Shown piece after piece: positions 42,801 through 54,800 of a stretch of 64,000 nucleotides of DNA. The DNA comes from Trichoplusia ni (lineage: Eukaryota > Arthropoda > Insecta > Lepidoptera > Noctuidae), in assembly GCF_003590095.1 (NCBI RefSeq), contig NC_039493.1, positions 5,518,001 through 5,582,000 on the forward strand, in the 5' to 3' direction. The notes beneath the pieces were generated by a model. That model saw only the letters and a program-made list of their open reading frames with translations, had not been told where the DNA came from and did not search any database. A program made the position numbers and the translations under genes. Within the stretch, counting starts at the first letter, position 1. Every line of letters starts with the position of its first letter.

Positions 42801-45800
42801 TTCTCACTAACACTGAAATATCATTCAACCCGCGACAATCCGTAATCTTTTATTCGTATTGGCTCGGTATGATACGAGGCAGACTTCAACAAATTGCGGA
42901 CCTTCGCCCAACATTTATTTTATATCTGAAACTGTTTGTGAGATATCCAGACAATATTTGTAAAGAAAATGAATAACAAAAAGCGAAATAAATATATCGA
43001 GATTTTTGATGTCATTTTTGAGTACGCAGTCATACTTTTTAGGGTTTTTGTCCAAAGAGAAAAACACTGAATATAATTGCGTCTGAGCGAATGCCACGAC
43101 TATGAGTCTCATATACCATGATAGCTAGCTAGGTAATTGTGTTTTGATATAAGATGATGTTTTATTGTTGTCGCTATAACACCAATGGGTGAACAAATTT
43201 GTTTTCTTTCGCTTTAGCGTATGAAGCCCTAACAGTACCGAGCCCAATTTGAGCGGTTTATCACATCAGAACCTCGCTCTTTATCAGGCAATGATTTAAA
43301 AACAAAAATAGTCGATAGCAAACGACACACGACAGCGTGTATAGCAGAGCAATTTGAGAATAAAAAAAAAAACGTCAAGGCAAGTGTTCCTAATGGTTTT
43401 GCAAGCACTCTTGAAACTTAAACGAATCGAACTGCAACCTAACTTAATGCTGTTGACAATTTTTCGTGATTTATAGTTTGCATTTAATATTATACGAGTA
43501 CCTAATTCTAACTATTTTTATAAATACGTATAGAAGCTTGTTTGTTACGCACTTAAACTCAATTTAACGAGATCTTTTTGTATAAAAAGCGTAACATGTG
43601 TATTAAACAACATGTACTATATTGACAGATAATTATAACATTGAATAGAGCAGAGCAGCAAGTACAGAGTTTTGATTAGGAAATGAATAATGAAATAATT
43701 AGGTAACTTGTAATCACCCGATCATTTCTCAACTTTATCTTTTGTCTTACTTAGCCAAAAAAGATATCTGAAAACCGTAAACAAAGCTTGTGGCTGTCTT
43801 GATCTAGATTACGCTAGCTTAAAAGTTTGCTTGTTTTTTGGGCAAAAGGACCAAGTAACAAGCAAACGCCATACTTCACCTACCTACCTGATTGCTACGA
43901 GTCAGACGAATATTTAGGAACCACAAAGCTTAGCTTCATGAAAGGTTTTTGTTTTTGCGACACCATTATTTTGTTTGACGTATTTCAGTAAGAAATTGTT
44001 TCATAGCTAAAGCAATAAAGAGCTGGATATTTTGGGCCTTTCATTCGAATTTGTTGGTTAGTTGACCTTAATAAATGTAGTTTTTTATTTATTGGAAATA
44101 GTTTAGGTACAATGAAAAGAAGTAATATACATCTTCTCTTCATAGTATTAATAATTTAATATTGCTGCAACTTAGATATCTGCTTTATACACGGTTAGAA
44201 AACATTTAAGGCAATTATAGCCATGTATGTATGTCTTCATAATTATCTAGTGAAATGTAGAGAGTATATTTTAAGAACTTGGTTTGCTACATGTTGTAAG
44301 TACCTATACTACGTAAAATTTTGATTCGTTTCTGTCTCTGAAGAATGTTTGTTCTTCGTGTTTTGGCATCTCTGTCTCTAAAAGCAAGCATCTGTTTTCC
44401 AATTTGGGTAAAACGTAGGAAAAGCTTAGCGCTTTCTATCGAATAAGTCAGTTTGAACGTAAATCCCTACGGATTGAGGGAAATAGTGCACGATTTGCAA
44501 GTATATAGATGATTTACTTGCAAACCTTTTTAGGGTTACGTATCTAAAGGGTAAAAACGGAAACCTATTACTGAGGCCCTGCTGCCTGCTCCTCTGCCAT
44601 CAGGCTTTATCCCAGGACCTGATAGCAAGATAGTTAGATTTTTTACATAATTGTTGTTTCTATTAATGTGACAACAACGTTAAGCAACGGTTGTAATTTA
44701 GAAGCCGAATAAATTTGTCAGTTCCCACCCTTAAATTTAATCAGTAACCAACTGGTTTTAATTTAGCCTAATTGTAATGAACCATCAGTGCTACAAGTTC
44801 GACTTGCCCTTGACCCGGTTATTTGAGTACGTATTGGCAGACAAGGAAAACAGTCTGAAAATATACCTCTTACTGTGTAGGTGGATAAGTAAAATTAGTT
44901 TCGTAATCCAGCCTTGTGATTTTAACATTATAAATAAGCTTACCTCGCTTCGCTATAACAAATCACGTTTCACTTGATGGACAAACCGAAACTAAATTAT
45001 AGCTCGAATTCAATGATCATTATAATCATTTATAACCGTTGAAACGCGTAGAGTTTTAGTTTCGATTATTTAAACTTCTAATTTGATCGCTTGTCATAAT
45101 ATTGAATGTAAGATAGGCTCGAAGGACGACATTACCCTAAATTAAGCCGGGACTTTAATCGTTGAAGGGAGAGGACGCTATGTACAATGCAGTACTCTGT
45201 CTCGCTTCGACAACACCATTACTCCCAGTTCAATAGCTCATGGTATAGGTATAGGTTCTCTCTCCCTTAAAATAATGTTAACAGTGACGTTAAAGGCTTA
45301 TTTATTTAACACCCTAAAAGGTTTTAGTCTTGAGATCCGTATTCTGAATAGCAGGTTTAATAATATCCGCTTTGTAAAAGTGTATTATTAAGCTTATTCT
45401 TATTGTTCTGGTGTTGATCTGACAAAGACACCTTGTATTTTACATAGAAATATGTTGAATGAGTAACATCCGAATAGGTACTGACTGCAGTTACCGACGC
45501 TTTTGGCATTGAAAAATGTAGTTAAACAGTAGCTTTTAAGTATCTGGAGTGATTCAGTCAGACATACATAAGTTTAGTGCTCCAATTATTTTTGCTTTGA
45601 AAAAAATATTTTATTCGAATCTACCACCACTAAGTATCAAAGTTACAAGAAATTTGTTTAAGAAAATAATTGTTGAAAAGAAGCAATTCATACAAAACAC
45701 CGGTTCATTATTATGGACTGATCATTCCCGAAAATAGTCAGACGATTCCGATGTCACATTATCATACCCGTATATTTTTAAGTAAAATAGACTCATAATG

Positions 45801-48800
45801 TTCATCTCAACAACGCAAACGAACCGGTCGCGCTGGAGAAATTATGGAGAGGCCTATGTCCAACAGTGATGATGAATGTTCATCTCATATTCATTATAAA
45901 TGCGCTTTATGAAAGTTATATAATTATAGAGTTACAACAATAGTGTGTTCAATGGACAGGTTACATAAAAAATACTACGTATATTATGTTTTATCAAAGT
46001 TCGCATCACGAAAAACACTATAAATATTCGTTCGTCTAGAATATAAATAATAGTTCCCCGTCGTTCGGGCAAGTGACGTAATGATGTAACACTCGAATGT
46101 GAGTCGGCATCTAAGGTTGAAAGTCACGTTTTAACACTTTGGATGTCTGCCGAAGTATCGACAAATCTATGTGTGTGAGTATGGTAGATCTGGAGTTGTT
46201 TAAATCAGGGAACTATTGAGATTAGACGTTGTATCAGATGAGATGTGCCTTTGTTATTGGCGAGAGTTATTTAGAAATGCGATTTCTGGCCTAGATTATT
46301 TAATAAACTTGAGAGGTATGGATTCTCGAAAAAATAATATCAGAGAAAAATCTTCTTCAAAATTTTGTAGAGTATAATTTTTCCAATAACCTCATTTTAT
46401 ATAAATAATCCAATAATTGAATTATATAGAAACCTGAATTATAACAATCCGAGTTCAACGTATTTATCCAGTTTCCGATTTCATCTCGATTCTTTTAAAT
46501 CGACAAAATCTCATTATCCGAATTCGAAATTGACTCGATTTTAGTCCTCATTTTAAATTAAAATGGCTCCTGACTGTACCTTTGTTATGCGATCTACATA
46601 ATGGTGACGTATTGTCAATGTGAAAGCTCGCAGTGATTTGTAACACTTGTTTAATGAACTGTGTATCGATATAATGCTATTTATTCAGTTGTTTATTTGT
46701 TTTCGACAACAACGTGATAAATTAACGATTGCAATTTCAGTTAACATGGAGTGGATTTCTATGTTTTCCAGTCGTTTCATCAGTTTAGAATATAAGCTGT
46801 TATTTCGATCAAGCGTGCCGTTAAATGCTCTTATTTCAAGCCTAATTTCGAGGATTTTCGGATTTTAAAAAGCCGATAGTATATCTCTTATAACTTATAA
46901 CTGTTTTTTATTTTTTAGGTATTTATTTCCAAATTGTAAAGATGAAACCCTATTACTGAGTCACCGTCCGTCTTACCATTGCCAGGCACCTGTATTACAC
47001 GAACCATGAATGTCAGATTGTTAAAATGATCACATATTATGTATTACTGCTGCTGCTATACTAGCATCGTAAAATAGTTTGTCACCTAATTAATTTCTTC
47101 GCCCACCTATACGAAAAACTAAGTGTCATAATCCGATTCACACTTGACTGGTTTTAACATTAAAATATTACACGAATCTCTTATTCTACCTTCTGTTAAA
47201 CAATGCGGAAAACATGGCTATTTCTAACCAAAATTTTGACGTGTCATGATTGGGGAACGAAATGAAACAATATTTCGTCTCGCCTCCCCGGGGGCTACTG
47301 GTCCTTTGTCTATCCACATAAAAAGTGGCTCTCATCCATTTTGTGACATAAGCCTCAGGTTCTGTCGTCATCTATTGGTCCGCTGAGACCTGGACCGACA
47401 AACAGTTTGCAGTTTGTTAGATTGTAGATATTGAACCAATGACTTACTAGATTGCTATAAATTGAATTCTATTGGTATTCATTGCAAGTTACTAACTGAT
47501 AGTGAATACGAGACTTTGTTTTAGACCTTATCCATAAGTCCTAATAAAATCAATACAACTCTTGGGTTCGTCTGGTCCTTTTATCCGCCTACCCGTTTAC
47601 TTATCTTTTATGTTTGTTTGTTGCAGTGCGTCCCGGTGCCCGGTCTCGGGTTCCGCCGCGGCTCCTACCGCTGCGTCTGTCGCAGAGGCTTTTACTTCCC
47701 AAACACTACTGCAGACAACAGATACTATAATGGAAGTGATATTGAAGAAGAGTACGAGAAACATCTCTTGGTGAGTATATCATAATAGTATTTATTTAAA
47801 TTTTTGCTAGATGTAGATTCTTTTTGAATGGCAAAACAGTCGACTTTGAAAATTGAAATTTCAGTGTCAATGCCGTTTTTTGCCGTAACTTAGTATTTAA
47901 TATAATTTTTTATCATTCTAAGAGAGACATAACTTAAGCACAATCAAGCTTTTTAAATACTGCTATGCTATAGACTCTACAACTAAGTTGGACTTCAAAG
48001 ATTACATTTCACAATAAACCTCAGCGATATCACGAGACGATACCTACATGATATCGGTATATCCAGGACTTATACCAAGGAGGATACAATACTCGCAAAG
48101 TGGATAGAAAACCCACTTAGTAAAATAAACTTGTTGCTTCAACAAATACAATCCATTTTATGTCTCCGTTGAAAGATTGAGTAGCGATTAAATGCTGATT
48201 CATCCACCGTGTCCTTTATTTCTTTTTTAAATTGCGGACAAAGGACCAGATTTGAGAAACTTGGATTTAGGTTTTATTTATCAGTGCTTTAATTATTTAT
48301 GTTAGCTTCGTCCGAAAAACGAAATTTGTAGTGAATAGGACTTGATTTTGTTATTAGGTTATGACTGAGCCTGGCTATTCGGGTGTTTATTTCACTGGTG
48401 TGAGCTTACCTACGTTGTAGGGTGCAGCGAAATCAATTTGGTGCTGCCTTAATTTAATTCTGGAGACACCTTAATTTACTTAAAATTAAAAAAGTATAAA
48501 AACGGGGACATTTAAAAATCAATTTTCAGACCAACCGAATCCCAAAAAGAAAGTAATTCCACAAAAATATTTTTGCACGTAATAAAATTATCTCCATACT
48601 TTACCGACTAAATTACTTTTTTCCCGTCATTCTTTGAATGTTTTAATTTACAAAAAATGTTTATTAAAACGGTTAATGAATTTACAATATACCAATTATA
48701 TGAAATTCAGAGATCGTTGGCTGTGGAGGGACACATTAATTTAAATTTATGACCTGAAGCTTTTTATTTCATTACCGTACTCATATTATCATACTCGCAC

Positions 48801-51800
48801 ACCAAATCCTAACTATAATCCTTATACCTTTTACCCTTACAATAAACAGAAATCTGAATAACAGTTACCTAACATAAAAGTCTGTAAATGAACCACAAGA
48901 AATTGAACGAAATCATTGTTTTTTCTAATAATATTATACAAGCGAAAGTTTTTTATGTACAGTTTTTTTTCTCTTTGATAAAAACTTCTGGACGAATTAA
49001 GACGAAATTTACTACATAGACGGGATTAAAATGAAAAAAATTACCGATTTTATTTTTAAGTGTGATCTATTTATAGATTTTTTGATTTTCTATTTATAGC
49101 AGGTGAGCCCGCAACAGCTAGTTAACATATAAACTCATCAAAAGTGTTCGGAAGCTGATTGTATATACTAGAAAGCATTAATGTCAATAAAGTTTCATGA
49201 AATCACGATTCTAATACCAATAAAGCTTGAAACCTGACAAGAGTTTCCAAAAGTCAACTATGAATAAAACAGGCTTCCAAGATATTAAAGTTAATTCACC
49301 TTAATCTAAACCCATACTATGGCTGGCGGAGAAGATCGGGATCTTCAACTACAGGCATTTTATATGCCTAAATGACCACTCCAGGCCATGTATTGTGAAC
49401 CAAATATCTTTTTAATTTTAAAAAAAATTACTAAACTATTATTTTGTCCTATTCAGCTCCAACGCAGCTTATACTCCATCCCCGATGCCTTCGAGTGCCT
49501 CCCCTGCGCGGAGGGTTGCGAAGCCTGCGTGGACGGCTCCCCGTGCGTGGCAGCCCTCAACTGGGTCGTCAGGACCACTATCTTCGCTCTCGCCTGCTTC
49601 GTCATATCCTGTCTGCCGTTCATAGTGTATTTCACTATCAAGTACGGACATGTTCGGGTAAGTATTCTGACTCTCTGGACAACCGAGTGGTTGAGGTCTC
49701 ACGTCAATCTCACTATGCGTAACGAGTCGCGGGTTCGATACCCGGGCAGGTTGTGGGTAGGTGATCCACGGATGCTTGTTCTGAGGCTGGGTCTTTGTGA
49801 ATGTGACTTGAACGTCTGTGAAACCCCCCAAGGTTTTATTTCTATTAATCTTTGTAATTTTTTCAACCGTCGTTCCGTCATCCTATTTTTGAATGTGACC
49901 CAGTAGAAACACTTTGAATGTTTAATAAACCTTTCAATCAGAGACAGTTTTATTAAACCAAAGCTACGTGTTACCTTTGAATCACGCTCGAGTTTCCTGT
50001 CTTGGTTACCGTGAGGTAAGCGCTAGATAAAATATTTAAGAACGTGTTCAATTTAAATAGCGGTTTAGTATTCTGGGATAAGACTAGTCGTTACTCATCA
50101 TAAGATTATGTTTTACATAATAGTAACCATTTTTTATAGGCAGGGTTAGTGTGATGACGCCAGAGTCAAGATAAAATATGTCATAATCAGGGCTTTGTGT
50201 ATGACTGTACATGTTTAGGATACTTAATTAACTATCGGAATGAATAGGATGAAAATGCGTGTCATTAGCTCCGCGGAACTACTGGGAAAAAAATAGTTCC
50301 GTCGCGGAACTGTACCAGGGAACTACTGGGAATAAACCAAATGGAGTGACCATTTGATTACTCAGTGTAAGGTCGTGAGCTCGAATCTCGGCACACACCG
50401 ATGCCTGTGTGAAAACATTATGAAAATTTACCTGAGAATAATAAGGTGGAGATAAATATCAATCATAAGATAGGAAAAAGAAAATAATCGAGAAGACTAT
50501 TATTAGAACACTAATTACATTTTCCTCCCACACCATAAATAACTGGAAAAAGTTTTAGTTGAGACACAACAACGAATTTTCAATAAGTAACATCTGGCAT
50601 TTCTCGTTAAACAAGAACTACGAAACTGTACAGTTCTTAATAACTGTTTTCTTTTACTTCTAGCCGACAAGCTTCTGGTTTTCTTTAGAAATTACATTAA
50701 TCGTAGGGCCTCAAAACAATCAAACTAATAGTTTTTTTTAACTCTTACATAATTGCTCTAAACTAATGGCCATGCCATAAGGACACCACATCAAACGCAC
50801 TGTGTGCAACGTGTCGTAAGACAAGGATTGGTGGATTACACAAATGCTTGTCTAAGTGTAATGTGAGTCTAAGGTCCAGTTTCACCATACTCTGTTTGTT
50901 AAATCATAATCGGTCATTTACTAATGGATTGTTAATAGTTAACGGTCTGTTATGTCGTCATGTGTCCCACGGCAAAAATTTAACAAGGCATTAGTAAATC
51001 TGCCATTTAACTGAATGACGGGCAAGTCATTCGCTCTTATTTTAAGCAACCAGATTGAAGTGCTCGCTTCCGACGTGTATTTATATGGAATTGGACGACA
51101 TTTTACATAGTCGTATAATACGTCGTTTGAAATGAAATGTCAAGGTATCTAGGTGTTGTTTACGTTTTGATTAGTTGTGTTCGGTTTGTTGCGGTGTAAT
51201 TTTTTCGCGATTTTTTGAAATAAAAAAATGTCGAAGAAGACACGTGGACCGAATTTTACCACACACGAAAAAGAACTCCTGATAGAATTAATTTCACGGC
51301 ATAAGGATATCGTGGAAAATAAAAAAACGGATGCCGTGACCAGTGCAACGAAAAATGAAGGGTGGAAGAAACTGGCAGAAGAATTTAATTGTTTAAGTTC
51401 TTTTCACGTGCGTCACGTTGAGCAATTAAAAACCTGCTGGGACAACATCAAACGCACCACACGGAAAGACAAAGCCGCTGCCAAAAAAAATATTTTTTTA
51501 ACTGGTAGGTGACACAGCTATTTGTTTTAAAACATGAACTAGCTAGGCCTGAAAACAAGAAGAACACAATATGCTACAGCTAGGCACATCCAATGCTTGT
51601 ACGGTATAGCCGAGTGGTTAAGGTCATCACGCCAAACCCACTGTGCGCCGCGTGTCGTGGGTTCGATTCCCGCGTAGTACAAGCATTATTTTGAGTGATT
51701 CACAAATGCTTGTTCTGAGTCTGGGTGTCTTTTTGCATGTGAATTGTATGTTTGTGAAACCCAACGACACAGGGATTAAATTCCTTAGAGCAATAGTCGT

Positions 51801-54800
51801 TTTTAAAAAGAAAAGTGTATAGATTTATTCCGAGAAGTTGTGCTAAGTATTGTGTTTCTTTGCAGGAGGAGGCAAGCCTGACATTCCACCACCAGGACCA
51901 CTTCAAGGACAAGTGGAAATCTTACTTGGCCCAACTTTGGATGGACTTGATAATCCTTATGACTCTGATATACATTTCTCAGATCAGGAACTTCGTAATT
52001 CAAATACTGAAATTGAAGTTCTTAATAAAAAAGTATATTTATGTGTTATATTTTTATAGTAACTTTAATTAACATAATATTGTAATTTTTTTATTTATTT
52101 ACCAGGATGATATCGAGTCTGGGGTCGTTCTGGGATCACAGACAGTACTCAATGCCAATGCGCCTTCTTCACCAATATTTAAAGATTCCAGTATGTCTCA
52201 GAAAAACAAAGGCATTATTCCAACTGAGGTGGGTAAAAATATTTATGTAGGTACTGGCAGACAAGTGGCTTTTATGGCCATTATAATTATGAAATAATTA
52301 ATTACAATAATTTTTCTATTTTTTTTTAGAAAGTGGAAAATAAAAAGTGGAGCAGTTGGACTCCAAGAGATTTGAAAACTAAAGTGTCGACTACACTTTC
52401 CGGCAATAAAGAACTTTCGACATCAACATGGCTGCACCGAAGAAGGCCAAAGACTTCTTTGCAGGACAAAGTCCTGCAAAGCAAATTATTACTTATTGAG
52501 AACATGTTGAAAAATACCCAAAAAGAAGCTGCCCTAAAGGAAGAAATTTTACGAGAACAGTTAAAACAAGAAAAAATTAGAACGGAGAAATTGGAAATGG
52601 AACTTGAAATGTTAAAAAAAAATATATGATTTTCGACTTTTTATTTTATTTTACAAACGAATTTAATTAAACTAATACACCACATTATGTTTTTATTCTT
52701 TAGTTACATTTATGAATCATGTTTTTATTTGTACTTAAGATTTTTTCATTTGTACTTAAGGTACTAACTGTTTTCGGTCTATAAAATTTAATGCAGTTAA
52801 AATAAAGACATCATAACAACTAATAATTATAAATCAATTATGAGATGCATTTAAATGTAAACTTTTAAAATAATTATTTATTAGCTCTCTTCGCTTAGGA
52901 TTTATATCTCTCATAACTCCATTATTTCTTTGTTCCCTGATATGGCTCTGACGGAACAAATCTTCCCATGGCATAATTAACTCAAGTTCAGGATCATCTG
53001 GTGGTAACTCTTCCTTTCCCTTTATTGCAATATTGTGCAGTATTCCCGTTGCAACAATAACAGCAAGACATTTTTTCACTTGTATCTGCATCCCCAAGGC
53101 AAGTACAGGGAATCTTCGTTTCCACACCCCAAACATGCGTTCAACAGGATTTCTGCTTCTGATTTGAGCCTCATTATATAGTATATCCTCTGGGGTTTGT
53201 GGATTGTCCAGTGGCATCATGATATAAGGCCGATTCATGTACCCACTATCAGCCAATAATACAGCATCCCTATACTTGCCGCTTTCGAACAAAGCATTCC
53301 TGTAGGAAGCGTTCCAAATAGTTTGGTCTTGGCTACTGCCAGGCCATCTTGCCACCAAATCTAAAATTTCTAAATTTGCACTGCAAATCGCTTGCACATT
53401 TATGGACATGTAGCCTTTCCGGTTCCTAAAATATTCTGCATTTACCCCACCAGGGGAACGAATCCGTACATGTGTACAATCTAGAGCACCCAAAGCTTTT
53501 GGAAATTTTGCAATATAAAAAAATTCAACTGAGTTTTCCTTATCTCTTCCACTGTGTCTGGGAACTTGATACAATTGCGGCTTAATGAGGCTATTGCAGC
53601 AGTGACTCTGTGTATGATTCTGTGAGATGACGATTTACTTATACCGCAATAATCACCAACTGATATTTGTTGGGAGCCAGTCGCATAGTATCTCAAAGTC
53701 AAAAGAAGCTGATTTATGGGTGAAATTGATTCGTTTCTGAAACAAAATAAATGATTAATTTTATAAAACATTCATGTATTGAATAAGCCTTATAAATCTT
53801 ACCTGTATTATGTAAATCTGTGTTCGTAAAGTTATAAGGTTGTAGGTGGATATAATCAAAATATCACACATGATAAGATGGGTTGTATAAGTGCATAAAA
53901 ATACTACTCAATGATTTCTTGCATTTCATAACGTACATGATGGTCTTAATTAATTAATAGACGACTTACCGATCTGATGGATATTCTAATTTATCTTCGA
54001 TCAACTGGAGAATATCAAGGGTCATATCTTTTGATAAACGAAACCTGGTACAAAAATCGACATCATCGTATTCTTCGAAATAGCAATGACGATCTTTAAA
54101 AATTCTGGGACGTCGTACAATTCCATCTAAGCAATCTAAATTTTCTAAAATGTTATTTGCAAAAATAAAATTATATGCAGCGTCCATTTTGACGTGACTT
54201 TGACAATCTGTTAGTGTCTAACAGACGTCTTGACCGGTGATTAGATTTAATGCCTTGTTAAGCGAAGTTAACAGACGTTTAGTCGTGGTGGGACACTCGA
54301 TAACTTTAACAGTCCGTTATCTGTCTTAACAGACCGTTAAATATTTAACAGAGTATGGTGAAACTGGACCTAAGTGTCTTTGTGCATGTGTCTTAAATGT
54401 TTGCGAAATCTTCCACGACTTTAAATTTCTAAGCGCCAATAGTTGTTGGATCAAAAACAAAACCGATTTCTGATAGGTACATTTCGCAATAGTTTGACAG
54501 TATACCATGGTTAAAAGGATCTTCAATCAATCAATCAACGGACCGCCGGACCCTCAGGCTTCAAATTCCACCAAACGTATCACTTAAGATTAACATGCTT
54601 AATGACCTCAGAACCCCAGAAATTAATACTTTTTCCCGAACTTTTGTCATGGAATCAAGTAAGTTAATTGTTCACAACACATGGGTAGGCATCGCGTATA
54701 TGTCTTAAGAAAAAGTTATTATGATATTGGCAGTGACTGATGATGTGTTGACTAAATGATTGATGTATCCTAGTACTAGCTGGGATTGGTATTGATGATT

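Larger units (their letters stand above)
30673..47626 (+). other. Receptor intron C-D (17 kb)
   Basis: The largest intron seen. It holds the tRNA-Ala gene (38362-38434), hairpins at 37949-37988 and 40313-40364, and repeat fragments at 35470-35530, 44531-44700, 45811-45885 and 46940-47070. Weak pieces resembling the 24-kb retroelement-tail family occur near 33750-33800 and 37690-37800. A GC-richer patch at 38640-38760 is unassigned. No protein-coding exon is supported; exons C and D join in phase 0 without one. Confidence 0.7.
50873..54370. mobile_element. PIF/Harbinger DNA transposon, 3.5 kb
   Basis: Ends are perfect 24-bp terminal inverted repeats (50873-50896 and 54347-54370, starting GGTCCAGTTTCACC), flanked by a TAA on each side (50870-50872 and 54371-54373), the 3-bp target duplication typical of PIF/Harbinger. 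Imperfect inverted similarity continues inward for over 100 bases, and a motif TAACAGACCGTTA recurs near both ends. Inside are two genes running in opposite directions toward the middle: a Myb/SANT-like gene on + and a DDE transposase on -, the standard two-gene layout. The transposase is frameshifted and a SINE has entered the first intron of the Myb-like gene, so this copy is probably not autonomous although it is well preserved. Confidence 0.95.

Noticed and set aside
49469..49831. Minus-strand open frame of 120 codons
   Set aside because: It is the antisense shadow of receptor exon E and the adjoining SINE.
51601..51685. tRNA gene (Leu/Ser type)
   Set aside because: The tRNA-like head belongs to a SINE repeated elsewhere in the window; no proper acceptor stem.
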